Assembly (NCBI RefSeq): GCF_014174255.1
Contig: NZ_JABEQJ010000002.1
Span: 1 to 64,000 of the forward strand
Length of the DNA stretch: 64,000 bases
Origin: Gluconacetobacter sacchari
GTDB lineage: Bacteria; Pseudomonadota; Alphaproteobacteria; Acetobacterales; Acetobacteraceae
Direction of reading: 5' to 3'
The notes under the pieces are model-generated. The model had not been told where the DNA came from and did not search any database. It saw only the letters and a program-made list of their open reading frames with translations. Below are positions 54,075 to 62,777 of this stretch, in pieces. The stretch's first letter is position 1. Every line of letters starts with the position of its first letter. The position numbers were made by a program, and so were the translations under genes.

Positions 54075-54540
54075 TTCACTTGCCGGTGCCGTCATCCACA
54101 AATCCATATCCTCCTGTCGCGTCAGGATAACAGGCATGGCCTTGGGATGAACGGCACCGACTTCCCGGTTGGCTTCAGTGGTCAAGAATCCATACAGGTC
54201 GTCCGTCGTCTCGCCATCGGCCAGCTTCCTGACTGATGTCCACCGGCACCGGAGCCCGGCGAAGAAGGCCACGCGGCTCGCCATTGGCCCTGGCGAACCA
54301 GACCTGGCGGCTTCCTCCATCCGGCAGATGTTCGGGTTCGGCGAAGGCCGTCAGCGGGACTAGGCAGCGGTGTTCCACGCCCAGCCAGCGCCGCCACCAG
54401 GACGATCCCGTGTGCCGGACGTTGGTAATGCCCCGGTCCACCTTCTTGCCCTTGAGCATGCCACGGAGTTGGCGTTCTACGATGGGGCGTGGATGGCTTC
54501 TGGCTGCTCTCAGCATGGCACGAAGATCGGGATGCTGGGG
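54075..54540 (-). pseudogene. decayed SRAP (HMCES/YedK) abasic-site-protein gene
   Basis: Three pieces match the SRAP family on the minus strand: PQHPDLRAMLRAARSHPRP; VDRGITNVRHTGSSWWRRWL with GVEHRCLVPLTAFAEPEHL; and, in another frame, VAFFAGLRCRWTSVRKLADG..DDLYGFLTTEANREVGAVHPKAMPVILT..MDLWMTAPAS. The frame changes once, near 54270. The N-terminus with the catalytic MCxxY/F start is absent, and the C-terminus stops at the joint with the NYN gene. SRAP proteins crosslink abasic sites in ssDNA, and their genes commonly sit near imuB/dnaE2, as here. Confidence 0.75.
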
Positions 54541-54567
54541 GCGCGAGGGGGCGGTTACGGGGATTCT

Positions 54568-54615
54568 CTGAAGGGGGCGCTGAAGGCGGCGAGGGAATGC
54601 CCGGCTGCCGCCGGG
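54568..54615 (+). repeat. dispersed repeat, copy 1 (plus)
   Basis: Begins CTGAAGGGGGC and ends CCCGGCTGCCGCCGGGG. It matches, in opposite orientation, copies at 54674-54723 and 60574-60623. The end is itself a small palindrome (CCGGC-N-GCCGG type). Confidence 0.6.
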
Positions 54616-54673
54616 GCAGGGCGGTGATGCTGCCTATGCTGATCGTCTGGATGCTGATGGCTGCATCAAGCAG

Positions 54674-54723
54674 CCGGCGGAGCCGGGTATCCAAGAGCCG
54701 ACGCACAGCGTCCCCCTTCAGCC
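54674..54723 (-). repeat. dispersed repeat, copy 2 (minus)
   Basis: On the plus strand it begins CCGGCGGAGCCGGGTATCC and ends CCCCCTTCAGCC. Both blocks recur with nearly identical spacing at 60575-60623, 38 and 37 bases apart. Confidence 0.65.
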
Positions 54724-54739
54724 CATCTCGTAAATGCGC

Positions 54740-54789
54740 TGCCCGACCTCTGCCCGACCAGAAAACGCCAGGCGGGCAGAGGTCGGGCA
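54740..54789. repeat. 17-bp perfect inverted repeat
   Basis: TGCCCGACCTCTGCCCG (54740-54756) and its exact complement CGGGCAGAGGTCGGGCA (54773-54789), separated by 16 bases. The stem is very stable and has no T-run; it lies between the SRAP remnant and the imuA promoter. Confidence 0.75.
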
Positions 54790-54966
54790 AGGCGAGGCAC
54801 GGGCCACGCATCGGGCGACGGATCGCTGCCTGTGTTCCGTCGCCGGCCCGAGAAAACCCCGGAGACTCAAGTTCTTGTGGGCAGACCATACACGGCCGGG
54901 CCTCAGCCGTTCCCCACACCGTACCGCATCTCCGAAGATCGTGCCTTGACTCTCGTCGCATTTAAG

Positions 54967-54981
54967 GAACAAAGCATGAAC
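54967..54981 (+). promoter_or_regulatory. LexA (SOS) box of the imuA-imuB-dnaE2 operon
   Basis: GAAC-AAAGCAT-GAAC, a perfect alphaproteobacterial LexA direct repeat, 38 bases before the imuA ATG. It predicts SOS induction of the whole cassette. Confidence 0.85.
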
Positions 54982-55019
54982 TCTTATCACTGACGCCCGC
55001 CAGCATCGGACGGATCGAG

Positions 55020-55802
55020 ATGACCACGAAGGGGAGCCAAGCCCAGAAGAAGCCTGCCCTGGAAGCGCTCCAGGCGACCATTGCTCGCATCGAAGGACAC
55101 AAGAACCGCAAGCGTGCCGTCCTGCCGTTCGGGGTGAAGGCGATCGATACGAGACTGCCGGGTGGTGGGCTGGCCCTCGGGGCGCTCCACGAAGTGGCCG
55201 GGGGCGGGAATGACGCCCTGAACGCGACTGCGGCGGCCCTGTTCGCCGCAGGGATTGCCGCCCGGACCAAGGGCAAGGTGCTGTGGATCGTCACCCGGCA
55301 GGACATCTTCGCGCCGGCTCTCGATCAGGCCGGACTGGCCGCCCGCCGGGTCATCCATGTCGAAGCGTCCTCGGACAACGACGCCCTGGCCTGCTTCGAG
55401 GAAGGGCTGCGGCATGGCGGGCTGGGTTCCGTGGTTGCCGAGGTCGGGCGGCTGACGATGACGGCCTCGCGGCGCTTGCAGATCGCGGCCGAAGGGACTG
55501 GGACGATCGGCCTGGCTGTCCGGAGATGGCGCCGCCAGACGGAAGCCGCCGATTTCGGACAGCCGACAGCCAGCACCACACGCTGGCGGGTCTCCGTCCT
55601 GCCATCCGCGCCGCTTCCCGTGCCTGGCGTGGAGCGGCCTCGGTGGATGCTGGAATTGCTGCGCGCGCGATCGGGGGAATGCGCGGATTTTGAGGTGGAG
55701 GGATGCGATGCCAACGGGAGGATTGAATCGTGTGGTGTCGCTCTACCTGCCTCTGTGGCCGACGGAGCGCATCAGGAAGAAGCTGGGCAACGCCGCGCCT
55801 GA
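55020..55802 (+). CDS. imuA: ImuA, RecA-like mutasome accessory protein
   Basis: A 260-aa RecA-like protein of damage-induced mutagenesis. It has LPFGVKAIDTRLPGGGLALGALHEVAG, VLWIVTRQDIFAPALDQAGL and GLGSVVAEVGRLTMTASRRL. It lacks an intact Walker A, as usual for the family. It is the first gene of the SOS-controlled cassette. Its 3' end overlaps imuB by 95 bases, which is long but in a different frame. Confidence 0.9.
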   Translation: MTTKGSQAQKKPALEALQATIARIEGHKNRKRAVLPFGVKAIDTRLPGGGLALGALHEVAGGGNDALNATAAALFAAGIAARTKGKVLWIVTRQDIFAPALDQAGLAARRVIHVEASSDNDALACFEEGLRHGGLGSVVAEVGRLTMTASRRLQIAAEGTGTIGLAVRRWRRQTEAADFGQPTASTTRWRVSVLPSAPLPVPGVERPRWMLELLRARSGECADFEVEGCDANGRIESCGVALPASVADGAHQEEAGQRRA

Positions 55803-57252
55803 GACACCGCTGGCCCTGGCCGGCCGGGAAGGCAGCCGCCGCGTGGTGCTGTCCGCCGACCTCGCCGCCCGCAAGATCGGGGTGACGCCCGGCATTCCGG
55901 TTGCCAAGGCCCAGGCGCTCTATCCCGATCTGACCATCATGGATGCCGACCCCGACGGCGACCGGGCCGGGCTGGAGGCTCTGGCTCTCTGGTTCCAGCG
56001 GCGGATCGCGCCTATCGTGGCCGTGGACGCATCCGGCGGCCTGCCTGATGGCATCGTAATGGACACGACCGGCACGGATCATCTGCATGGTGGCGAGCCG
56101 GCGATGCTGGAAGCCGTGGTCCGTCGCCTGGCTGACTCAGGCTTCACCGCCAAGGCCACGATCGCCGGAACCTGGGGCGCCGGCCATGCCCTGGCCAGAT
56201 ATGGACGCGGCCGGATCGTCATCGTGCCCGATGGAGGCATCCCCGACGCGCTCTGCAACCTGCCGATCGAGGCATTGCGGCTTCCGGCTGCCGTCATCGA
56301 GGGCTTGCGGACGCTGGGTATCTCCCGGATCGGCAAGCTGGCCGCCATGCCGCGCGCGCCGCTGACCTTGCGGTTCGGGCCGGAACTGGAGCGTCGTCTG
56401 GACCAGGCGTATGGGCGCGTCGCCGAGCCCATCCTGGCCGTACGCCCGGTTGATCCGGTTTCTGTGGCGCGCAACTTCGCCGAACCCATCGGTGCGGCCG
56501 AGACCATTGCCCGCTATATCGGCAAGCTGGTTCCTGTCCTGTGTGAGGGGCTGGATGCGAGGGGCGACGGCATCCGCATGCTCGACCTCCTGTTGCACCG
56601 GGTGGACAGCCAGACCCAGATGATCCGGATCGCCACGGCCCGGCCGGCAAGGGACGCGAAGCATCTGACGCGCCTGCTGTGCGAGAAGATCGAGACGATC
56701 GATCCGGGCTATGGCATCGAGCGCATGGAACTGGTCGCCGTCCTGGCCGAGCCGATGGAGGTCAGGCAGCGGGTTTCCTCGCTGATCGAAGAGGAAGAAG
56801 CTGACATTTCCGGCCTGATCGACACGCTGGCCAATCGCGTCGGCGGGGAATCCCTCTACCGGTTTGCCCCTGTGGAGAGCGACATCCCCGAGCGGTCAGT
56901 CTGCCGGGTGCCGGCACTGGCTCCGGATGACGGCACCACCTGGCCGGCCGGATGGCCACGACCGACCCGGCTGCTCTCCCGGCCGGAACCTGTCCAGGCC
57001 ATGGCCGAACTGCCGGACCAGCCGCCGATCTTCTTCATCTGGCGCGGCATCCGGCATCGCGTGCGTTGCGGCGACGGACCTGAGCGCGTCTTCGGCGAGT
57101 GGTGGCAGGGCGATGCGGAACTGACGATCGCACGGGATTATTTCCGGATCGAGGACACGGCCGGCGACCGATTCTGGGTCTTCCGCGAGGGCGACGGCGA
57201 GCATGGAGAAACCGGCTCGCAGAGATGGTTCATGCACGGACTGTTCGCATGA
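55708..57252 (+). CDS. imuB: ImuB, catalytically inactive Y-family polymerase of the mutasome
   Basis: A 514-aa Y-family homologue. The N-terminus [18 protein letters not shown] replaces the DMDxFF metal site of active polymerases, so it serves as a hub linking ImuA, DnaE2 and the beta clamp. The little-finger-like and ImuB C-terminal parts follow, with an [16 protein letters not shown] stretch and [21 protein letters not shown] near the end. ATG 55708 has GGAGG 6 bases upstream. The stop overlaps dnaE2 (ATGA). Confidence 0.92.
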   Translation: MPTGGLNRVVSLYLPLWPTERIRKKLGNAAPETPLALAGREGSRRVVLSADLAARKIGVTPGIPVAKAQALYPDLTIMDADPDGDRAGLEALALWFQRRIAPIVAVDASGGLPDGIVMDTTGTDHLHGGEPAMLEAVVRRLADSGFTAKATIAGTWGAGHALARYGRGRIVIVPDGGIPDALCNLPIEALRLPAAVIEGLRTLGISRIGKLAAMPRAPLTLRFGPELERRLDQAYGRVAEPILAVRPVDPVSVARNFAEPIGAAETIARYIGKLVPVLCEGLDARGDGIRMLDLLLHRVDSQTQMIRIATARPARDAKHLTRLLCEKIETIDPGYGIERMELVAVLAEPMEVRQRVSSLIEEEEADISGLIDTLANRVGGESLYRFAPVESDIPERSVCRVPALAPDDGTTWPAGWPRPTRLLSRPEPVQAMAELPDQPPIFFIWRGIRHRVRCGDGPERVFGEWWQGDAELTIARDYFRIEDTAGDRFWVFREGDGEHGETGSQRWFMHGLFA

Positions 57253-60200
57253 CCCGCTATGCCGAGCTTCAGGTCACCAGCTATTTCTCGTTCCTGCGCG
57301 GGGTGTCGTCGCCTGCCGAACTGTTTGCCCAGGCCAAGCGCCTCGGGCTCTCCGCCATCGGGATCACCGACCGCAACACGCTGGCCGGAATCGTCCAGGC
57401 TCATATCGCCGCGAAAGATACCGGCATGCGGCTGGTGGTCGGATGCCGGCTCGACCTCGCCGACTTTCCGCCGGTCCTGGTCTATCCGATGGACCGTGCT
57501 GCCTATGGCCGCTTATGTCGGCTGCTGTCGATCGGCAAGGCGCGCGCCGGCAAGGGGAAATGCCTGCTGAACTGGGCAGACCTGGCCGAGTGGGGCGACG
57601 GGCTGCTGGCCGTGCTGGTGCCTGATGTCGCCGATGATGACTGCGCCCTGCATCTGCGGAAGCTGCGGGATGCCTTCGGGGACCGGGCCTATATGGCACT
57701 GACCCTGCGCCGCCGGCCGAATGATCAGATGCGGCTCTATGAATTGGCGAACCTGGCCCATGCGCGCCGGGTGAAGACCGTCGTCACCAATGACATCCTG
57801 TTCGATATCCATGACCGCCGCATCCTCCAGGATGTCGTCACCTGCGTCCGGCACAACACGACCATCGACCGGGCCGGCTTCGTCCGTGAGCGTCATGCCG
57901 ATCGCTATCTCAAGCCGCCCCAGGAAATCGCGCGCCTGTTCGGTCGGTATCCCGAAGCGATCGACCGGAGCATGGAGATCGTCGAACGCTGCCGGTTCAG
58001 CCTCGACGACCTGGCCTATCAATATCCGGACGAAATCACGACGCCAGGCCAGACACCCCAGGAGGCACTAGAGGCCCTGACATGGGAAGGTGCCCGCGCC
58101 TTCTATACGGATGGCATCCCCGAGGACGTGGCCGAAATCCTCCGTCATGAACTGGCGCTGATCGGGCGCATGTCCTACGCGCCCTACTTCCTGACGGTGA
58201 ACAGCATCGTCCGCGAGGCGAGGCGGCGGGGCATCCTGTGCCAGGGTCGCGGATCGGCGGCCAATAGCGCCGTCTGTTTCGTGCTGGGGATCACGGCAAT
58301 CGATCCATCGCGGACGACATTGCTGTTCGAGCGGTTCATCTCGGAAGAGCGGGGCGAGCCGCCGGACATCGACGTGGATTTCGAGCATGCCCGTCGCGAG
58401 GAAATCATCCAGTGGATTTATGACCATTACGGTCGCACCCGCGCGGCACTGACCGCCGTGGTCACCCGGTATCGGGCCAAGGGGGCTCTCCGGGATGTTG
58501 GCAAGGTGATGGGGCTGCCGGAAGACCTGATCTCCCTGCTGTCGAAACAGATATGGGGCTGGTCGCGCGAGGTCGATGCGGAGAAATTCGCCGAGACCGG
58601 AATCGACCTGACCGACCGGCGTATCCGTCTGACGCTCGATCTGGCGCGTGCCCTGATCGGCGTGCCGCGTCATCTGTCGCAGCATCCGGGTGGCTTCGTG
58701 CTGACCCACGACCGGCTGGACGAACTGGTGCCGATCGAGCCGGCGGCGATGGATAACCGTCAGACCATCGAATGGGACAAGGACGATATCGACGCGCTGA
58801 AATTCATGAAGGTGGATGTGCTGGCACTCGGCATGCTGACCTGCATGAAGAAGAGCCTCGACCTGCTGGCCGAGCATAAGGGGCAGGCGCTGACCCTGGC
58901 CACCATCCCGGCCGAAGACCCGCGAACCTACGCCATGATCCGCAAGGCGGACACGATCGGCGTGTTCCAAATCGAATCCCGCGCCCAGATGTCGATGCTG
59001 CCGCGCCTGAAGCCTCGGACCTATTATGACCTGGTGATCGAGGTCGCCATCGTCAGGCCCGGTCCGATCCAGGGCGACATGGTTCATCCGTATCTGCGCC
59101 GGCGGGAGGGATTGGAGCATCCGGACTATCCGACGCCGGAACTGGAAGAGGTGCTGAAGCGGACCCTCGGCGTGCCGCTCTTCCAGGAACAGGTAATGCA
59201 GGTGGCCATGGTGTGCGCCGGGTTCACGGCGGCCGAGGCGGACGGCCTGCGCCGGGCCATGGCAACCTTCAAGAACACCGGCACGGTATCGAAATTCCAG
59301 ACCCGTTTGCTCGAAGGCATGAGGGAGAACGGCTACCCGGAGGAATTCGCCGAGCGCATCTACCAGCAGCTTGAGGGCTTCGGCTCCTACGGCTTCCCGG
59401 AGAGCCACGCCGCGTCGTTCGCCATCCTGGCCTATTCGTCATCGTGGATGAAATGCCGCCATCCGGACGTGTTCCTGGCCTCATTGCTGAACAGCCAGCC
59501 GATGGGCTTCTACGCGCCGTCCCAGCTTGTCCGCGACGCTCAGGCTCATGGGGTGGAAGTCCGGCCGATCTGCGTGAACCGGTCCCGGTGGGATGCCACG
59601 CTGGAAGGGCCGGAACGGGCAAACGGCCTGTTCGCCGTCAGGCTTGGCATGAACCTGGTGAAGGGACTGGCCAATGAGGATGCCGCGCGGATCGTGGCGG
59701 CGCGTGGGAATCGGCCTTTCGCATCGATCGATGATCTGTGGCGACGATCCGGCGTGAAGGCCGCTGCCCTGACCCATCTGGCCGAGGCCGATGCATTCCG
59801 TCCGGGGTTCGGGCTGGCCCGGCGCGAGGCATTGTGGGCCATCAAGGCGCTACGGGATGAACCGTTGCCCTTGTTCGCGGCTGCGGCCATCACGCGGGAG
59901 GCCGAGGAACCCGATGTCCTGCTTCAGCCCATGCGGGCCGGCGCCGAGGTTGCGCGGGACTATAACCGTGTCGGCCTGACCCTGCGGGATCATCCGGTCG
60001 CCTTCCTGCGGGATGATCTGCGCCGGGAAGGCGTCCTGTCATGCCGGGACGCCATCAGCGCCAAGGACGGCAAGCGGATGACGGCAGCCGGAATCGTCCT
60101 AGTGCGCCAACGGCCGGGATCGTCCAAGGGGGTGGTCTTCATGACGCTGGAGGATGAGACGGCGACGCTGAATGTCATCGTGTGGGCGGACGTGTTCGAG

Positions 60201-60419
60201 AAGTTCCGGCCGGTGGTGCTGTCCGCCAGCATGGTGGCTGTGAAGGGACGGCTTCAGAAGGAGGGGGAGGTGATCCATCTTGTCGCCTTGGAGATTGTCG
60301 ATCGATCTGCGCTGCTGGCGGATGTCGGGAATCGGGCGGGGCGTGGGGATGGGGTCGGGATGGGGGCGGATGAAATCGACGGCGATCTGATCGCGATTAG
60401 GGCGCGGAATTTCCACTGA
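57249..60419 (+). CDS. dnaE2: error-prone DNA polymerase DnaE2 (ImuC)
   Basis: A 1056-aa C-family polymerase for SOS translesion synthesis. It has an N-terminal PHP domain ([39 protein letters not shown]) and the palm with [16 protein letters not shown] and [17 protein letters not shown], carrying the catalytic Asp residues. [12 protein letters not shown] and [20 protein letters not shown] follow, and a C-terminal OB-fold ([19 protein letters not shown]) ends the chain. Length is normal for DnaE2. Start overlaps imuB. Confidence 0.96.
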   Translation: MTRYAELQVTSYFSFLRGVSSPAELFAQAKRLGLSAIGITDRNTLAGIVQAHIAAKDTGMRLVVGCRLDLADFPPVLVYPMDRAAYGRLCRLLSIGKARAGKGKCLLNWADLAEWGDGLLAVLVPDVADDDCALHLRKLRDAFGDRAYMALTLRRRPNDQMRLYELANLAHARRVKTVVTNDILFDIHDRRILQDVVTCVRHNTTIDRAGFVRERHADRYLKPPQEIARLFGRYPEAIDRSMEIVERCRFSLDDLAYQYPDEITTPGQTPQEALEALTWEGARAFYTDGIPEDVAEILRHELALIGRMSYAPYFLTVNSIVREARRRGILCQGRGSAANSAVCFVLGITAIDPSRTTLLFERFISEERGEPPDIDVDFEHARREEIIQWIYDHYGRTRAALTAVVTRYRAKGALRDVGKVMGLPEDLISLLSKQIWGWSREVDAEKFAETGIDLTDRRIRLTLDLARALIGVPRHLSQHPGGFVLTHDRLDELVPIEPAAMDNRQTIEWDKDDIDALKFMKVDVLALGMLTCMKKSLDLLAEHKGQALTLATIPAEDPRTYAMIRKADTIGVFQIESRAQMSMLPRLKPRTYYDLVIEVAIVRPGPIQGDMVHPYLRRREGLEHPDYPTPELEEVLKRTLGVPLFQEQVMQVAMVCAGFTAAEADGLRRAMATFKNTGTVSKFQTRLLEGMRENGYPEEFAERIYQQLEGFGSYGFPESHAASFAILAYSSSWMKCRHPDVFLASLLNSQPMGFYAPSQLVRDAQAHGVEVRPICVNRSRWDATLEGPERANGLFAVRLGMNLVKGLANEDAARIVAARGNRPFASIDDLWRRSGVKAAALTHLAEADAFRPGFGLARREALWAIKALRDEPLPLFAAAAITREAEEPDVLLQPMRAGAEVARDYNRVGLTLRDHPVAFLRDDLRREGVLSCRDAISAKDGKRMTAAGIVLVRQRPGSSKGVVFMTLEDETATLNVIVWADVFEKFRPVVLSASMVAVKGRLQKEGEVIHLVALEIVDRSALLADVGNRAGRGDGVGMGADEIDGDLIAIRARNFH

Positions 60420-60455
60420 AGCTGGGGGCTGGCCGTGTTCCTCCGGAGGGCGGAC

Positions 60456-60494
60456 GGTGAAGCCTCTCTGGGGGGATTGTCCGGCTGCCGCCGG
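60456..60494 (+). repeat. dispersed repeat, copy 3 (plus, partial)
   Basis: Starts GGTGAAGCC and ends GGGGGGATTGTCCGGCTGCCGCCGGA. The 14-base end CCGGCTGCCGCCGG is identical to copy 1; the left part is diverged. Confidence 0.45.
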
Positions 60495-60573
60495 ATGTGG
60501 CGGTTACGGGACTGCTGGCGGCCAAGGGTCGATGAGCGGCACCGTGACGCGGATAGGGACGTGACCACGATCT

Positions 60574-60623
60574 CCCGGCGGAGCCGGGTATCCCGTCAGC
60601 CTCTTCCGAGGCCCCCTTCAGCC
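60574..60623 (-). repeat. dispersed repeat, copy 4 (minus)
   Basis: Shares the 19-base block CCGGCGGAGCCGGGTATCC and the 12-base block CCCCCTTCAGCC with copy 2. Sequence after it (ATCTGCATAAGCGC) is also similar to that after copy 2 (CATCTCGTAAATGCGC). Confidence 0.65.
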
Positions 60624-60724
60624 ATCTGCATAAGCGCCAGGACCTATGACATCGCCGAAGAGTCAAAAACGGTGGTTTCCGGGTTCCGGTCAAGCACTCA
60701 TGTTTTGATCTCATTATTAAGTGT

Positions 60725-61309
60725 TCAAAAAGCGGCTTTTTGGTGAGCATTCTGGGCTGTGAGACGCTGCACCGTCGAGACCGAGACGCCCAGGACGCTG
60801 GCAATCTGCCCGTTCGTGCTGCCTGTCGCCGCCATCTCCAAGGCGTGGTCCTTCTGTCTGCCCGACAGTTTCGGCCGCCTGCCCAGCTTCCTTCCCGCCG
60901 CCCGCGCAGCCTCCAGGCCAGCGATAGTCCGTTCCTTGATGATCTCCCGTTCGAACTCGGCGAAAGCCGCCAAGATGGTCAGGAAGAGGCGTCCGTTTGG
61001 CGTGTTCGTCTCAACACCGACGTTCAGAATCCGCAAGTTGATAGAACGGGCGTTTAGAATCCGGATCAGCCCAATAACGTCTGCTGTGTCGCGTCCCAGC
61101 CGGTCCAGCTTCGCCGCCACCAGGCTGTCTCCGGCCTCTAGTGTCCGCAACAAGGAGGACATGCCGGGACGCGACAGGGCGGGCACTCCGCCAGAGATAA
61201 TGTCCTGGGTAATCATGTCGTCAGACAGTCCCTCCCGTCGTAACGACAATATCTGCGCGTCGTTTGTCTGACTATCCGTTGATACCCGCGCGTAACCGAA
61301 ACGTCTCAT
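60725..61309 (-). CDS. serine recombinase (resolvase/invertase family)
   Basis: A 194-aa small serine recombinase. The catalytic Ser is in GYARVSTDSQTNDAQ. The active-site Arg region is VAAKLDRLGRDTADVI, then FLTILAAFAEFEREIIKERT. The C-terminal helix-turn-helix is NGQIASVLGVSVSTVQRL. ATG 61309 gives the family start MRRFGYARVSTD; the frame to 61381 is not needed. Such enzymes resolve plasmid or transposon cointegrates, which fits the mobile origin of this region. Possible binding repeats lie just upstream. Confidence 0.9.
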   Translation of the reverse strand: MRRFGYARVSTDSQTNDAQILSLRREGLSDDMITQDIISGGVPALSRPGMSSLLRTLEAGDSLVAAKLDRLGRDTADVIGLIRILNARSINLRILNVGVETNTPNGRLFLTILAAFAEFEREIIKERTIAGLEAARAAGRKLGRRPKLSGRQKDHALEMAATGSTNGQIASVLGVSVSTVQRLTAQNAHQKAAF

Positions 61310-61382
61310 GCTCAAAAACCTCGTTTTCAATCTGTGGTTCTGGGCGCGCCTGAATACGACGCGGGCATGTTCAAAAACCACG
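61307..61382. repeat. 17-bp direct repeats flanking the resolvase start
   Basis: CATGCTCAAAAACCTCG (61307-61323) and CATGTTCAAAAACCACG (61366-61382) differ at two positions and are spaced 59 bases start to start. The first overlaps the resolvase start codon. They could be binding sites for the recombinase or its autoregulation. Confidence 0.45.
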
Positions 61383-61409
61383 GATTCTGGTCACTGCAAT
61401 CAGTGTAGC

Positions 61410-61442
61410 GTGGCCAGAAATGCATTTCATATTTCTGGCCAC
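61410..61442. repeat. perfect 12-bp inverted repeat
   Basis: GTGGCCAGAAAT (61410-61421) and ATTTCTGGCCAC (61431-61442) with a 9-base loop, just upstream of the frameshifted secreted-protein gene and downstream of the direct repeats. It may be part of a recombination site or a leader hairpin. Confidence 0.6.
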
Positions 61443-61482
61443 ACTGCGTTCGGGCTTTGGCTACGGGGATGATGGGCGGCAG

Positions 61483-62027
61483 ATGAAAAGTCATCAAAAG
61501 AAAATGTTTCGTATCAAGGGGGCGGTGATTGCCGCCCTTTCCATTTATGCATCCGGAGCGTTCCTATTTTCTTCGGCGCAGGCTGAATCGCCCCGTGAAG
61601 ACCAGACCCGTTATGGGGTGGCGTCCGGAAGCGGGCCGCTCAATACGCTGCTTATCAACGGCCACCCCACGGCCCCCAGGATCGCCGGGAACAGCGCCCT
61701 GTTCGTCGCCAAGATCGCGGAAGCCTGGCCGCCGACATCCTGCTACTGACCTCCGTCGGCGGCCAGGCTTGCGACGCACAGTATGCGATCGTCAAGGTCA
61801 CGCCGACCGGAATCAAGCCTCCGACGGCATTTTTCGGAAATTGCATCTCCGTCCGGCCAACGATCTCCGGGCAGACCATTACGATGAAATTCCCCCGGAA
61901 CGTGGGACGCTACGCCACCATCCCGGCTGAGATCGACGCATACGACATCGCGACCGGCCAGATGACGAAGAATGGGAAGCCGATCAGCACGGTGTGCCGG
62001 CTCGATAACGGCGTTTGCCAAGGATAA
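61483..62027 (+). pseudogene. frameshifted secreted-protein gene, unknown family
   Basis: The first frame gives a signal peptide (GAVIAALSIYASGAFLFSSAQA) and SGPLNTLLINGHPTAPRIAG up to NSALFVAKIA, then runs to a stop at 61749. Moving back one base near 61719 continues the protein as GSLAADILLLTSVGGQACDA, then IVKVTPTGIKPPTAFFGNCI and TVCRLDNGVCQG, ending at TAA 62025-62027. The combined product is about 180 aa with four Cys. One extra base at the GCGGAA site explains the break; a sequencing error or programmed shift is possible. First of an operon-like set with the next three genes. Confidence 0.6.
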
Positions 62028-62094
62028 TCCGACCGTAATCTGCCGGCAGCACAAAACAACCCAGTAATGCAAACGAACTGTCAGGATTCACAGA

Positions 62095-62748
62095 ATGAAT
62101 ATCAGAGACGTGTCGCTGCATTTCGATCGCATGACCGGCGTGATGATGGCCTATATCGGCACATTCGCCATTTGCGTCATCGTGTGCGCGGTAATGGGGG
62201 AATACTCTCTGCTGCTGGGATATTTTCTGGTGACGTGCCTGACTCTGTTCCAAATTCAGGCATGGCTCGGAAAACTCATTGCGCGTCGGATGTTCGGTGA
62301 CCCAATGGCCGCGTTTCCGAAAATGTATGGTGAACTGTTTGCCCACCCACCTGTGCAGATCGATTACAGACTCGATTTCGACAATTACCTGACTGCCATC
62401 TGCTACGACGGAGAGTTCCTTTATATCGTTGACAAAAACAAGATGGTTACGCTGAAATGGAGTGATGTAAGGTCGTGGTCATGGGAAATCATCGATCCTG
62501 CCGTGCAGGTAACGACCGCCAACACACCAGGTCTCGCAGTGCAGGGGGCAGTCAACGATGCCTGGGCCAATCTGGGACCGAGGGTAAACGCGATCAAGAG
62601 CAGCGGTATCCGGCTGACCGTCAAGGACGTCAACCACCCGCAATGGTTCTACAACACCGGGAAAGATAAAAAGGCCGAGGCGGTCTGCCGGAAATGGGAA
62701 GAGATTTTCAGGCAGTTCAGCGACGGATCGCTCAAGATCGCGGCCTGA
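62095..62748 (+). CDS. membrane protein of unknown function
   Basis: A 217-aa protein. Two hydrophobic helices lie near residues 15-60 (MMAYIGTFAICVIVCAVMG, LLLGYFLVTCLTLFQIQAWL). A soluble C-terminal domain of about 145 aa follows, with YDGEFLYIVDKNKMVTLKWSD and GIRLTVKDVNHPQWFYNTG, a probable beta-rich fold. It begins 67 bases after the frameshifted gene and 29 bases before the coiled-coil gene. No family recognised. Confidence 0.7.
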   Translation: MNIRDVSLHFDRMTGVMMAYIGTFAICVIVCAVMGEYSLLLGYFLVTCLTLFQIQAWLGKLIARRMFGDPMAAFPKMYGELFAHPPVQIDYRLDFDNYLTAICYDGEFLYIVDKNKMVTLKWSDVRSWSWEIIDPAVQVTTANTPGLAVQGAVNDAWANLGPRVNAIKSSGIRLTVKDVNHPQWFYNTGKDKKAEAVCRKWEEIFRQFSDGSLKIAA

Positions 62749-62777
62749 TCGGGCGATAGCAACAGGGGGGCAGGATC

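Larger units (their letters stand above)
54541..54966. other. non-coding stretch with repeats upstream of imuA
   Basis: No convincing gene on either strand. It holds two inverted copies of a roughly 50-base repeat (54568-54615 plus, 54674-54723 minus) and a 17-base perfect inverted repeat (54740-54789). It ends at the LexA box of imuA. The minus-strand open frames across it look like shadows. Confidence 0.6.
60420..60724. other. non-coding stretch between dnaE2 and resolvase
   Basis: 305 bases without a supported gene. It contains a second inverted pair of the dispersed repeat (60456-60494 plus, 60574-60623 minus). A GCGGTTACGGG block at 60500 also occurs at 54551. Confidence 0.6.

Noticed and set aside
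54182-54961. Minus-strand open frame of 259 codons across the SRAP remnant and the repeats
   Set aside because: Only the SRAP-like pieces in the other two frames are protein-like; this frame has no family wording.
55690-55802. imuA/imuB overlap of 95 bases as a sign of a frameshift
   Set aside because: Both reading frames are intact to normal ends and imuB has its own ribosome site; the overlap is long but plausible for coupled genes.
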